Notes: generated from the letters alone by a model not told the origin. Shown: positions 1 through 8,746, counted from the stretch's first letter. The stretch: 57,255 bases of DNA from Ignavibacteriaceae bacterium (GCA_031292455.1 JARLHC010000121.1:1-57255), one strand, 5' to 3'. Program-made: numbers and translations.

Positions 1-1
1 G

Positions 2-2920
2 GATAATGCTGACACAATTTTTACTGATATAGATATTAAAGCGTTAAAGCTGATAAAACAGTACGGTATTAAAATCACACCGATGATATCAAATTATTAT
101 AACGAGAAATGGAACCCAGAAAATGTAATAAGGATAATATCCTCGAAGGAGCGGAAGCAGAAATTCATTGCAAGCATAATAAGAGTGCTGAAGGTAAACC
201 AATTCCAGGGAATTAATATTGATTTTGAGAGTATTGATGATAAGTACAGAAAAGAATTAGACGAATTTCAGAAAGATCTATACAACCAACTGCATAAAAA
301 AGGTTACACTGTTTCACAGGATATTACACCTTTTGCGAATTCATACGAACTGCCCGAGCTACAGAAATTTAATGATCTGATTGTGTTGATGGCTTACGAT
401 CTTCATTACATGACAAGTGAGCCGGGAGCTATTACCGATCCTGACTGGATAACTGAAATTCTTAATACGAGTCTTAAGGCAATCCCTGCAAGTAAAATTA
501 TTCTTGGGTTGGCAGCTTACGGATATGACTGGCCAAAAAATTCAGAGGCAGAAGACATTACCTATCTTGAAGCACTGGAACATGCATATGAAAATGAGAC
601 TGAGGTTATTTATGATGATCAAAGCAACAACCTTCAATTTTCTTATGAAGATGATAATGGCATTAAGCATAATGTTTGGTTTACCGATGCAGCTACTGCA
701 TTTAATGAAATAAGGATGGCAGAGGATTATGGTATCGGAGGTGTAGCCCTGTGGCGGTTGGGGGGTGAAGATCCACGGCTGTGGAAATTCTTCGAACTTG
801 ATATGAATTCCGATTCCTTAAAGAAAGAGCCTTTTGATATTGAGAACCTGCATATTATTAAATCATCGAACAATCTTGACTTCCAGGATGAAGGGGAAAT
901 ACTTGATATTGTTTCCACGCCACGGGAAGGAATAATTGATGTGGATTTTGACACTACTGACCAATTGATAGCCGGAGAAAAATATGTTCAGTTGCCATCA
1001 TCATATCTGATAAAAAGATTTGGGCTGCCTAAGGGAAAGCAGATACTGCTGACATTTGATGACGGGCCAAATGAAAAATATACACCTCAAATACTTGATA
1101 TACTGAAGAAAGAAAATATACACGCCACCTTTTTTGTTGTAGGGATAAATGCAGAGAACAACCTTAAATTGATAAAACGTTTATACGATGAAGGGCATGA
1201 GATTGGAAACCACACATTCCTGCATCCCAACCTTGCGGAGGTAAGCAAGGAGCGGGTAGAATTTGAATTGAATGCAACAAGAAGATTGATTGAAAGTGTT
1301 ACGGGACATTCAACGGTTCTATTCAGGCCTCCATATAATGCAGATTCCGAGCCAGAGAATATGCAGGAGATAATCCCTATAATCGAAGCTAAAAGCCATA
1401 ACTATTATACAGTAGGAGAATCGATTGACCCGCAGGACTGGGAGCCAAATGTTACTGCCGATTCAATAATGTCACGAATTATTGAAGACCGAAATTTAGG
1501 AAGTATTATTTTACTTCATGATGCAGGAGGAGACCGTTCTCAAACAGTAAAAGTGCTTCCGGAAATTATTAAATATTACAGGGACAGGGGGTATACTTTT
1601 GTTACAGTTTCCAGTTTATTAGGAAAGAACAGGGATGATGTAATGCCCGCCTTAAAAAACCGCGATGACATTCTTCTTGCAAAATTAAACTGGACAATTG
1701 TTTCTGTTATTTATTGGATTGAGCGTTTTATATACAGACTGTTTACAATCGGAATTATTTTAGCGCTAATGCGATTAATTTTTGTAGCAAGTCTTGCAGC
1801 ATTACAAAAGAGGAAAAAGAGAAAGTCGGCAATCAGTTTCAGCAAACCAAGGGTAAGTATTATTGTACCCGCATATAATGAGGAAGTTCATGCAGTAAGG
1901 AATGTGCAGAATCTGTTAAATAGTGATTACCCTGATTATGATATTATTTTTATAGATGACGGTTCATCTGATAATACTTATTCTTTAGTTAAGGACGCTT
2001 TTGCAGAGAATGGAAAAGTGAGAGTACTTACAAAACCAAACGGCGGAAAGTCAACCGCGCTAAATTACGGAATTGCAAACAGCGATGCTGATATTGTAAT
2101 CTGTATTGATGCCGATACGCAATTAATGCAAGATGCCATTTCAAAATTAGTAGAACATTTTAATAGTCCTGATATAGCGGCAGTAGCAGGGAACATTAAA
2201 GTTGGAAATACACACAACCTTCTGACAAAATGGCAGTCGCTTGAATATATTACAAGCCAGAACTTTGACAGGCGTGCATTTGACTTATTAAATTGTATAA
2301 CTGTTGTTCCCGGAGCGCTAGGTGCGTTCAGAAGAGAAATAATATCAGAAGCAGGGGGATTTACCACAGATACTTTAGCGGAAGACTGTGATTTGACGAT
2401 CAGGATATTACGTGCAGGGTATAAAATAAGATATGCCGAGACAGCGCTTGCATATACAGAAGCGCCAGAGGGGGTAAAAATGTTTTTAAGACAGAGGTTC
2501 CGCTGGTCATTCGGTATTATGCAGAGTCTTTGGAAGCACAGGGATGCATTATTTAATATCAAGTATAAGAGTTTGGGATTTATTGCCTTGCCGAATATTC
2601 TGTTTTTTCAATTCATGCTTCCAATATTCTCGCCATTTGCTGAACTTATGATGATAATGGGAATACTTGGGGGATATTTTCAGCAGTTGGTGGTATACTA
2701 TATAATATTTTTAGTAGTTGATCTTGTATCCGCAGGTATCGCAATTAGTTTTGAAAGGGAGAAATTATCACAATTATGGATACTAATCCCGCAGAGATTT
2801 TTTTACAGACAACTGATGTACTGGGTGCTATTAAAATCGATAATAATGGCAATAAAGGGGACGTTAGTAGGATGGGGCATTTTAAAGAGGACGGGAAATG
2901 TGCAAATTAAAACTGCATAG
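2..2920 (+). CDS. GH18-like / polysaccharide deacetylase / GT2 glycosyltransferase fusion, 5' end missing
   Basis: The frame is open from base 2, so the N-terminus lies outside the window; the first in-window ATG (83) is internal. About 972 residues are visible. The first third is GH18-like: INIDFES carries the catalytic Glu in the usual DxE position, followed by MAYDLHYM. The middle is a NodB-type deacetylase with TFDDGP, HTFLHP, RPPY and LLHD motifs, starting near nt 1045. A membrane segment (near nt 1735-1800) leads into a processive GT2 domain with VPAYNEE, DDGSSDNT, DADT, EDCD and QRFRW, then several C-terminal membrane helices. Together these suggest synthesis, deacetylation and trimming of an exported beta-linked amino sugar polymer such as poly-GlcNAc, at the inner membrane. 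Related fusions exist in Bacteroidota. Function is inferred from domains; substrate is unknown. Confidence 0.85.
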   Translation, partial: DNADTIFTDIDIKALKLIKQYGIKITPMISNYYNEKWNPENVIRIISSKERKQKFIASIIRVLKVNQFQGINIDFESIDDKYRKELDEFQKDLYNQLHKKGYTVSQDITPFANSYELPELQKFNDLIVLMAYDLHYMTSEPGAITDPDWITEILNTSLKAIPASKIILGLAAYGYDWPKNSEAEDITYLEALEHAYENETEVIYDDQSNNLQFSYEDDNGIKHNVWFTDAATAFNEIRMAEDYGIGGVALWRLGGEDPRLWKFFELDMNSDSLKKEPFDIENLHIIKSSNNLDFQDEGEILDIVSTPREGIIDVDFDTTDQLIAGEKYVQLPSSYLIKRFGLPKGKQILLTFDDGPNEKYTPQILDILKKENIHATFFVVGINAENNLKLIKRLYDEGHEIGNHTFLHPNLAEVSKERVEFELNATRRLIESVTGHSTVLFRPPYNADSEPENMQEIIPIIEAKSHNYYTVGESIDPQDWEPNVTADSIMSRIIEDRNLGSIILLHDAGGDRSQTVKVLPEIIKYYRDRGYTFVTVSSLLGKNRDDVMPALKNRDDILLAKLNWTIVSVIYWIERFIYRLFTIGIILALMRLIFVASLAALQKRKKRKSAISFSKPRVSIIVPAYNEEVHAVRNVQNLLNSDYPDYDIIFIDDGSSDNTYSLVKDAFAENGKVRVLTKPNGGKSTALNYGIANSDADIVICIDADTQLMQDAISKLVEHFNSPDIAAVAGNIKVGNTHNLLTKWQSLEYITSQNFDRRAFDLLNCITVVPGALGAFRREIISEAGGFTTDTLAEDCDLTIRILRAGYKIRYAETALAYTEAPEGVKMFLRQRFRWSFGIMQSLWKHRDALFNIKYKSLGFIALPNILFFQFMLPIFSPFAELMMIMGILGGYFQQLVVYYIIFLVVDLVSAGIAISFEREKLSQLWILIPQRFFYRQLMYWVLLKSIIMAIKGTLVGWGILKRTGNVQIKTA

Positions 2921-2960
2921 AAGTAAATAAGACGACATTAAAGTGTATCAGGAATATGCC

Positions 2961-2984
2961 GGCTGCTTACAAAAGCAAGCAGCC
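2961..2984. terminator. Stem-loop between convergent genes
   Basis: GGCTGCTT and AAGCAGCC form an 8-bp perfect stem with an 8-nt loop. It lies between a plus-strand gene ending at 2920 and a minus-strand gene ending at 3038, where a bidirectional terminator is expected. There is no strong T-run on either side, so efficiency is uncertain. Confidence 0.5.
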
Positions 2985-3037
2985 TTAACAAGAAGGTAAT
3001 ATTAGTTAATTGTTTGATCAGTCTTCACTTGAACTTT

Positions 3038-4165
3038 CTAATCATGTTTACTTAGTAAATATCCGAACAAACCATCGTTCTCATCGTTTGGTCCAGCAGT
3101 AAAATATATTCTATTTCCAACTGCAGGGATAGTACGGGAAGTAAAAAGAGCCCACAACCCCTCAATGGTAACCGGTTTTTCTTTTTCATCTCTAACCTGG
3201 CCCATAAATTCGCCAGAAGTTCTGAAGACATTTATTCTTCCATCGCCAAAATTACCAATCAGGATTGTACTGCCTAACTTTTCGTTATCGAAACCTTCGG
3301 TAATTCCCCAGGGAGAATTAAGTGCGCCCTGCGATGCAAATCTGGAAACAAATACACCGGCTGTTGTGAATATATCTATAAAACCATTACCAGGGCCTTT
3401 TTGGTCATCCATATTATCCGGGGCTTTATGGAGAGCATAAGTAATGAAAAGCATCCCATTAATTTCTTTAATATTAAAGGGAGCGAACCCCTGAGGTATC
3501 TTAGGATGGTTGAAGGGCATACCATTTACAAGATGGAAGCTTGTATCGAAAACATCCACCTTAGACTGTTTAAAATTAGTAGCGTACAGGAAATAGTCAC
3601 TGCCATTCCGGGCAAGTTCAATTCCTTTATAAACGGCGTTCCGGGCCGATTGATCAGCCACTACTGTGGCGGACGATCCTGATGAAGGAGCCCAGGCAGA
3701 TATAATTCCATCTTCACCGGCAAAGATGAATCTTGAGAGATTGCCATTTGGTAATTTAAAGAAAGACGTTGTATTGAAAACAACTCCTGAAGGTGCTCCT
3801 CCGGGCGCATTACCAACGGTAGGGATAGTGACAGGATTTATTCTCTGGTTGCCGGAAGAATCATAGATTGTGGACATACCTGAATGGTTAGCAGAGATCC
3901 AGAAAATGCCAGTTGGGGTAACTGTAAGTCCCCAGGCATTAGTAAGATTCGGATCCATTCTAGCGCCAGGAAATGAGATATCGGAAACAAGATTGAACTG
4001 TTGAAATTTAGTTTGTATACCTGGTTTAGGGAGAGCACTATTATTAGCATTTTGCATATTTGGTGAAGTAACGGGGCTTTTTTCAGCACAACCGGTTACA
4101 GTGAGCAGGACAACTATCAACGAAGCAAAGCTTATAAACAAACGAATTACAGGTTTCTTTCTCAT
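3038..4165 (-). CDS. TIGR03118-family beta-propeller lipoprotein
   Basis: A 375-aa protein. The N-terminus has a charged start, a hydrophobic stretch and a lipobox ending VTGC, so it should be a lipid-anchored envelope protein. The segment FNLVSDISFPGARMDPNL followed by TNAWGL and an FWIS.N.SG.STIYD.SGN pattern matches the TIGR03118 conserved family, whose members are NHL-like six-bladed propellers of unknown function. Length is close to the family norm plus the lipoprotein leader. It stands alone, convergent with the glycosyltransferase fusion on one side and divergent from the HEPN/MNT pair on the other. No catalytic residues can be pointed to; a ligand-binding or scaffolding role is only a guess. 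Confidence 0.75.
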   Translation of the reverse strand: MRKKPVIRLFISFASLIVVLLTVTGCAEKSPVTSPNMQNANNSALPKPGIQTKFQQFNLVSDISFPGARMDPNLTNAWGLTVTPTGIFWISANHSGMSTIYDSSGNQRINPVTIPTVGNAPGGAPSGVVFNTTSFFKLPNGNLSRFIFAGEDGIISAWAPSSGSSATVVADQSARNAVYKGIELARNGSDYFLYATNFKQSKVDVFDTSFHLVNGMPFNHPKIPQGFAPFNIKEINGMLFITYALHKAPDNMDDQKGPGNGFIDIFTTAGVFVSRFASQGALNSPWGITEGFDNEKLGSTILIGNFGDGRINVFRTSGEFMGQVRDEKEKPVTIEGLWALFTSRTIPAVGNRIYFTAGPNDENDGLFGYLLSKHD

Positions 4166-4596
4166 AATGACTCCTTTTATTTGTTAAAATTTATGTAGAA
4201 TGTTAAACACTAATGTTCCGGATAATTACCCGGAGTGAAGAGTTTAGTATCTGCGGGACAGTAATAAGGACAGGGGGTTATCCATAGTTAGCTTTGAATC
4301 ACTTTTATTTTTACGGATAAGGGAGGTTATACAGGGGAATGAGAATACACTGTGATTAAGAATAATTAGGGGGGATTTTAGGAACAATCCTCAATATCAA
4401 TAAACCAACCACTACTGAACGGATAACAAATGTACACGTTATCTTCACAAGCAAATGCGTTGGACTCTTTTGAGAAAGGATAAATCCTATATTGCTTAAT
4501 ATTCATTCGTGTGGTTCCAAAGAGATATTGCTTCTGTAAAAGAAACATTTTTTATTAATATTTTATTAGCTAAATTTGTAAAAATACTATTTATAC
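4166..4596. other. Intergenic region between divergent genes
   Basis: 431 bp with no convincing ORF. It must carry the promoters of the propeller lipoprotein (minus) and of the HEPN/MNT pair (plus). TAAATTTG at 4571-4578 fits the Bacteroidetes -7 element TAnnTTTG, about 20 bp before the HEPN start, but I see no good -33 TTTG. No long inverted repeat was found. Confidence 0.4.
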
Positions 4597-4983
4597 ATGT
4601 TAGGATTTAATAAAGATAAACAAATAGAGTATTGGAAAACCACAGCTATTTCTGATTTGGAACTTGCTGAAATTGTTATCCAAAACGGTAAAATCCTTCA
4701 TGGTCTTTTCTGTTGTCATTTAACAATTGAAAAGGCATTGAAAGCTCATTTTGTAAAAACGAATAATAATTTTGCCCCTAAAACTCATGATTTAACTTAT
4801 TTAATCGATAAGGCTGGTTTGAAAATTGATGATAAACAAAAACTCTTTTTATCAGCACTCATGCAATTTCAGCTTGAAGGCAGATATCCTGATTATTTGC
4901 TAAATTCTCCTACAAAAGAAAAGTCGTTAGATTATTTACAAAAAACAAAAGATTTTTTACAATGGTTAATAGAGAAATTGTAG
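4597..4983 (+). CDS. HEPN domain protein (putative toxin of MNT/HEPN pair)
   Basis: A 128-aa all-helical protein of the PF05168 HEPN type. It has the family's H-LTIEKALKAHF helix, the KTHDLTYLI segment and the E-G-R-Y-P-D motif around Arg96. HEPN partners of minimal nucleotidyltransferases act as ribonuclease toxins in several type VII toxin-antitoxin systems. The ribonuclease signature RX4-6H is not evident here: no His follows Arg96 within six residues. RNase activity is therefore doubtful. The MNT gene overlaps its 3' end by 22 bp, so the two are almost certainly co-translated. They sit next to tRNA-fMet, but no mobility genes are nearby. Confidence 0.8.
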   Translation: MLGFNKDKQIEYWKTTAISDLELAEIVIQNGKILHGLFCCHLTIEKALKAHFVKTNNNFAPKTHDLTYLIDKAGLKIDDKQKLFLSALMQFQLEGRYPDYLLNSPTKEKSLDYLQKTKDFLQWLIEKL

Positions 4984-5282
4984 ATGTTGTTAAAAAATAT
5001 TTGAGTGAACTTGAATTAAAAGGTTTACGCATTTCTAAAGCTTTTATCTATGGAAGCCAGGTTCATGGTACCGCTACATCCGAAAGCGACATCGATTTGA
5101 TGTTAGTATCACCTCAGTTTGATTTTGAATACGAAGAGTATTTACCTTTTATTTGGTTTTCGATGATAAGAAGTGATAATCATATTGAACCATTCATTGT
5201 GGGTGAAAAAAGATTCCTGACAGATGATATGTCACCAATTATTGGGATTGTAAAGCATGAAGGGTTCGAAATAGCCGCATAG
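4962..5282 (+). CDS. Minimal nucleotidyltransferase (MNT), putative antitoxin
   Basis: A 106-aa pol-beta-superfamily nucleotidyltransferase. GS at residues 31-32, ten residues, then DxD at 43-45 gives the exact GSX10DXD active-site motif (GSQVHG...SDIDL). A third acidic residue is plausible further on (HIEPF). In characterised MNT/HEPN pairs the MNT protein AMPylates the HEPN toxin and so neutralises it. Start at 4962 lies inside the HEPN gene, giving a 22-bp overlap that implies translational coupling. Length is normal for the family. Role as antitoxin is by analogy. Confidence 0.82.
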   Translation: MVNREIVDVVKKYLSELELKGLRISKAFIYGSQVHGTATSESDIDLMLVSPQFDFEYEEYLPFIWFSMIRSDNHIEPFIVGEKRFLTDDMSPIIGIVKHEGFEIAA

Positions 5283-5344
5283 TTCCTTTTACAATTTAAC
5301 TGCATTTTTTTTGTTTATGGAAGGTATTATAATTGACTGCAAAA

Positions 5345-5380
5345 GTAAAAAGCCCGAAAACTTTCATTTTCAGGCTTTAT
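5345..5380 (-). terminator. Rho-independent terminator of tRNA-fMet
   Basis: Read on the minus strand, AAAGCCTGAAAA pairs with TTTTCGGGCTTT around a short loop (one mismatch) and runs directly into a T-tract. It starts a few bases after the tRNA 3' end, exactly where the tRNA transcript should stop. Confidence 0.7.
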
Positions 5381-5383
5381 TAG

Positions 5384-5456
<73 letters not shown>

Positions 5457-5585
5457 ATATTTAGTTAATAAATATACTGATTTAATGGTGGTAAGTCAAA
5501 TAAGGGAGACAACGGGACAATATATGGGATATACATAGTAAGTGATTATAAATAAAGGAGTTAATACAAATTTCAGTATCGGTTG

Positions 5586-5662
5586 TTACTCAGCGCTTAC
5601 TCATTTATTACATGGTTGTTACTAAATTCAGTCTTGGCACTTACTAAAATGTTACCTGGTTT
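5586..5662. repeat. Degenerate 11-bp phased TTAC repeat array
   Basis: TTAC begins at 5586, 5597, 5608, 5619, 5641 and 5652, all exact multiples of 11 bp. Units include TTACTCAGCGC, TTACTCATTTA, TTACATGGTTG, TTACTAAATTC and TTACTAAAATG; the unit at 5630 has lost TTAC. A further TTACTAAA is at 5697. TTACTAAA (5641-5648) and TTTAGTAA (5660-5667) also form an inverted repeat. The array lies in the non-coding gap after the 88-aa gene. Function unknown. Confidence 0.6.
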
Positions 5663-5731
5663 AGTAATCCTTGTTAGAGCTGTGTCACTGCCGGGTTACT
5701 AAAATTGAAAAGGGAGGCCAGACGGAATTTA

Positions 5732-5998
5732 TCAGCTGTTATTGTTAAAGCTTGAATAAATACCATCGAGCGTTTGGGAGCGGGCATGGATTTCATTCAG
5801 TTTCTGAATGATGGTAAGGATCTCTTTACGTCTTTCTTCGACAAGGTTAATTACGAAATCGCGAACGTCAGGCTGGTTACATTCATCGAGAATTCCTTCA
5901 TAGAACCGAACAGTAGAAGCTTCTTTCCTTAATGCCTCATTAAGCATAGAGCATGTATTTTTACATGCGTGCAGGCATTTTACTTCTTTTCCTTTCAT
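5732..5998 (-). CDS. Small Cys-rich, possibly ferritin-like helical protein
   Basis: An 88-aa protein, the last gene of the 2-oxoacid:ferredoxin oxidoreductase operon (24 bp after the gamma subunit). The N-terminus carries C8-x3-C12-x3-C16 (CLHACKNTC). The rest is predicted helical: EASTVRFYEGILDEC then NLVEERRKEILTIIQKL resembles one half of a rubrerythrin/ferritin-like bundle, with the usual EExxH metal motif replaced by EERRKE. It could be a small accessory or redox-stress protein for the oxygen-sensitive oxidoreductase, but that rests on position only. I do not recognise a named family with certainty. Confidence 0.6.
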   Translation of the reverse strand: MKGKEVKCLHACKNTCSMLNEALRKEASTVRFYEGILDECNQPDVRDFVINLVEERRKEILTIIQKLNEIHARSQTLDGIYSSFNNNS

Positions 5999-6022
5999 AA
6001 CAACCTCTGAGATCTGATATAA

Positions 6023-6589
6023 TTAATGTTCAACCAAGTGTTCAATATCTTTTGCCAACTGCTGACCAAGGAGAAGCGCTTTTTCATTTAATGGAATAGT
6101 ATGGTAGTGTCTTTCAGGAAGCACTTTCTTAAGAGCTTTTAATATGTTTTCAATTTTAAGAATCGGGCGTTTCTGAAGGAAAGCGCCAACCATAATCATA
6201 TTAGCTACCTGTTTTTTATTCATCTTAAGAGCTTCTTCGGAAGCAGGTATTCCATAAACTTCTATATCATCACGTGTAGGAGGATTTATTATTGCGGAGG
6301 CTTCATACATTATGAGTCCGCCGGGTTTAACAGCTTGTTCAAATTTGTCAAGGGAGGGTTGATTTAATACGATTGCAGAATCGAACCTTGACACCATAGG
6401 GGAACTGATTTTTGTATCGGAGACAATAACAGTACAATTAGCCGTACCGCCTCTCATTTCAGGGCCATAGGAGGGCATCCAGCTAACTTCTTTATTTTCG
6501 ATCATGGAAGCGTAGGCGATAATCTGTCCCATAGATAGGACACCCTGTCCACCGAATCCTGCGAAAATTATTTCATGTGCTTTTTGCAT
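6023..6589 (-). CDS. 2-oxoacid:ferredoxin oxidoreductase, gamma subunit
   Basis: A 188-aa protein of the pyruvate/ketoisovalerate oxidoreductase catalytic (gamma) domain. EIIFAGFGGQGVLSMGQ is the diagnostic N-terminal glycine-rich motif and SYGPEMRGGTANCTVI is the second conserved block. It is the third enzyme subunit in the order ferredoxin, alpha, beta, gamma. The complex decarboxylates a 2-oxoacid to the acyl-CoA with reduction of ferredoxin, in the cytoplasm. Spacing to the beta subunit is 31 bp, and all subunits run on the same strand. Substrate cannot be told from this subunit alone: 2-oxoglutarate or branched-chain 2-oxoacids are both possible. Confidence 0.9.
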   Translation of the reverse strand: MQKAHEIIFAGFGGQGVLSMGQIIAYASMIENKEVSWMPSYGPEMRGGTANCTVIVSDTKISSPMVSRFDSAIVLNQPSLDKFEQAVKPGGLIMYEASAIINPPTRDDIEVYGIPASEEALKMNKKQVANMIMVGAFLQKRPILKIENILKALKKVLPERHYHTIPLNEKALLLGQQLAKDIEHLVEH

Positions 6590-6620
6590 TATAAATTTCC
6601 TGATTTCATTTCAAACTAAA

Positions 6621-7385
6621 TTATTTAGGCACTTTAATGTCGCCCAGCGGATACATGGGGAACATATTTTCTTCAATCCATGACATCGTTTCAATGGGAT
6701 TTAGTTTCCAGCCGGAAGGGCAATTGGATACAACTTCGACAAAGGATGTTCCCTTATTGAGTTTCTGATTTTCGAATCCAATCCTGATTGCCTTTTTTAA
6801 TTTCCTGCAAGAATTTACATTATTGATAGATTGTCTTGTAACGTAATAAGCGCCGGGGAGCATTGCAATCATTTCAGTAATTTTTAAGGGATAGCCGATC
6901 AATTTTACATCTCTTCCGTAGGGGGAAGTAGAGGTAATCTGACCTGACAAAGAAGTAGGGGCCATTTGTCCGCCGGTCATTCCATAAATGGCATTATTTA
7001 TAAATATCATGAGGATATTTTCGCCCCTGTTAATTGTATGGATAGTCTCGCCAGTACCGATAGCAGCAAGATCGCCGTCACCCTGGTAAGAGTAGACAAA
7101 TTTATCAGGACGAACCCTTTTAATTCCGGTAGCAACAGCGCTAGCCCTACCGTGGGCAGCTTCCTGCATATCGACGTTCATATAATTATATGCAAAAACA
7201 GAGCAACCAACCGGGGCAACGCCGATAGTATTTTCCTGAATTCCCATTTCATCAACCACTTCCATAATTATTTTATGAACGATGCTATGACCGCATCCCG
7301 GGCAGTAATGAAGGGGTGTATCAGTTATTGTAGAAGGTTTTTTGTAAACGCATTCCAGATCTTCAATTAATAATTCAGATTCCAT
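6621..7385 (-). CDS. 2-oxoacid:ferredoxin oxidoreductase, TPP-binding beta subunit
   Basis: A 254-aa thiamine pyrophosphate subunit. HYCPGCGHS near the start supplies the conserved CxxC cysteines, and GDGDLAAIGTGETIH followed about 20 residues later by INNAIYGMTGGQ is the TPP/Mg motif (GDG...NN). Length fits the short beta subunits of KorB/VorA type. It pairs with the alpha subunit 8 bp upstream. The protein carries the ylide chemistry that decarboxylates the 2-oxoacid before electrons pass to ferredoxin. No internal ferredoxin domain is present; that role falls to the separate ferredoxin gene at the head of the operon. Confidence 0.92.
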   Translation of the reverse strand: MESELLIEDLECVYKKPSTITDTPLHYCPGCGHSIVHKIIMEVVDEMGIQENTIGVAPVGCSVFAYNYMNVDMQEAAHGRASAVATGIKRVRPDKFVYSYQGDGDLAAIGTGETIHTINRGENILMIFINNAIYGMTGGQMAPTSLSGQITSTSPYGRDVKLIGYPLKITEMIAMLPGAYYVTRQSINNVNSCRKLKKAIRIGFENQKLNKGTSFVEVVSNCPSGWKLNPIETMSWIEENMFPMYPLGDIKVPK

Positions 7386-7393
7386 TATTTCTC

Positions 7394-8485
7394 CTAAAAT
7401 ACGCCGATAGTATGTTTTTCAATTATGCTCTCAATTTCTTCGAGGACATCATCCGGTGAGGGGATCATTCCGCCCATTCTGCCTTTAAAGTAAACCGGTT
7501 TAATTCCATTTACAGAAAGCATAACATCTTCGACCATTTGACCGGCGTTCATTTCAACAACGAGAAGGAAGTCGACCTGATCGGCCAACTCCTTAATTCT
7601 TACAGAAGGGAAAGGATAGAGAGTGATTGGCCTAAGGAGTCCAACTTTAATTCCTTTTTCCCTGGCAAGTTCAACAGTCTTCTGGCAGACGCGGGCAGAG
7701 AGACCAAAAGCGACAAGGAGGATGTCCGCGTCATCAGTCTGAAACTCTTCGAAGCGAACCTCGCTCTGGAGTTTTTTATAAACATCCTGGAGTTCAACAT
7801 TTATTTCTTCCATTTTCTCAGACTGCATATGGAGAGAAGTAATAATATTCCGTTGACGGGAAGCGGGTTTACCGGTAGTAGCCCAATCAGGAATAATATG
7901 CGGGAGAGAATCTTCTTCAGGAAGTTCGACTTTTTCCATCATCTGACCGAGAGCGCCGTCGGATAAAATCATAGCAGGGCAGCGGTATTTTTCGGCAAGC
8001 CGGAAGCCATCGAAAACAAAGTCGGCCATTTCCTGGACAGAGGAAGGGGCTAAAACAATGAGGTGGTAATCGCCATGTCCCCCGCCCTTAACAGCCTGAA
8101 AATAATCACCCTGAGAGGGTTGGATTGTGCCGAGGCCGGGGCCCCCGCGTACAACATTAACTACGAGGCATGGAAGCTGAGCGGCGGCAATGTAGGACAA
8201 ACCTTCCTGCATAAGGCTGATGCCTGGGCTTGAAGATGTAGTCATAACTCTGGCACCAGCACCTGCTGCACCATAGATCATATTTATTGCAGCGATTTCG
8301 CTTTCCGCCTGGAGAACAACTCCTTTTCGTTTAGGGATTTCAATTTCAAAGTATTCAAGAATTTCCGACTGAGGGGTAATGGGATAGCCAAAATATGCAT
8401 CCATACCTGCTCTGATTGCAGCTTCGGCGAGAGCCTCATTCCCTTTCATTAACCGGGTTTCGGTTTTTTTAATTTTTTCTTCCAT
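7394..8485 (-). CDS. vorB: 2-oxoacid:ferredoxin oxidoreductase alpha subunit (VorB-like)
   Basis: A 363-aa alpha subunit. RLMKGNEALAEAAIRAG, AYFGYPITPQSEI, SSSPGISLMQEG and RGGPGLGTIQPSQGDYFQ are blocks shared by VorB and KorA. Overall the sequence looks closest to 3-methyl-2-oxobutanoate dehydrogenase VorB, so branched-chain 2-oxoacids are the first guess and 2-oxoglutarate the alternative. It follows the ferredoxin gene by 9 bp and precedes the beta subunit by 8 bp, so the operon is tightly coupled. A sigma-54-type promoter stands upstream of the ferredoxin gene, implying that the whole complex is controlled by an enhancer-binding protein. Confidence 0.88.
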   Translation of the reverse strand: MEEKIKKTETRLMKGNEALAEAAIRAGMDAYFGYPITPQSEILEYFEIEIPKRKGVVLQAESEIAAINMIYGAAGAGARVMTTSSSPGISLMQEGLSYIAAAQLPCLVVNVVRGGPGLGTIQPSQGDYFQAVKGGGHGDYHLIVLAPSSVQEMADFVFDGFRLAEKYRCPAMILSDGALGQMMEKVELPEEDSLPHIIPDWATTGKPASRQRNIITSLHMQSEKMEEINVELQDVYKKLQSEVRFEEFQTDDADILLVAFGLSARVCQKTVELAREKGIKVGLLRPITLYPFPSVRIKELADQVDFLLVVEMNAGQMVEDVMLSVNGIKPVYFKGRMGGMIPSPDDVLEEIESIIEKHTIGVF

Positions 8486-8494
8486 AATTATTCC

Positions 8495-8746
8495 TTATCC
8501 AATTACTTCAGCAGAAGTTTTTTTCTTTGCTGTTTTTGGCTGCCTGTAAACAGTAATTGCTGATTCAGGACAGATTATTGCACAATTAACACATCCTGTG
8601 CAGTTATCTTTAATTAATTCCGCATATTTATAGCCATTCAGATTGATATGGGTTGATAAACCGAGGCTTTCCTGGGGACAAGCACTAATGCAAAGTTCAC
8701 ATCCCTTACAAACCTCTTGTTCAATAATCACAGTTCCTCTAATCAT
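8495..8746 (-). CDS. 2x[4Fe-4S] ferredoxin subunit of 2-oxoacid oxidoreductase
   Basis: An 83-aa ferredoxin, first gene of the operon. Two complete cluster motifs are visible: CKGCELCISACP and CTGCVNCAIICP, each CxxCxxCxxxCP. It is the delta-type subunit that takes electrons from the TPP/alpha core, or passes them to soluble ferredoxin. The C-terminus has a short basic tail (KTAKKK). Transcription probably begins about 30 nt upstream at the sigma-54-type promoter (8789-8805). Confidence 0.92.
   Translation of the reverse strand: MIRGTVIIEQEVCKGCELCISACPQESLGLSTHINLNGYKYAELIKDNCTGCVNCAIICPESAITVYRQPKTAKKKTSAEVIG

Noticed and set aside
2065-2562. 165-codon minus-strand frame inside the GT2 domain
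   Set aside because: It lies wholly opposite conserved GT2 motifs and has no family features; a reverse-frame shadow.
7538-7966. 142-codon plus-strand frame opposite vorB
   Set aside because: It lies opposite strongly conserved oxidoreductase sequence, with no start signal.
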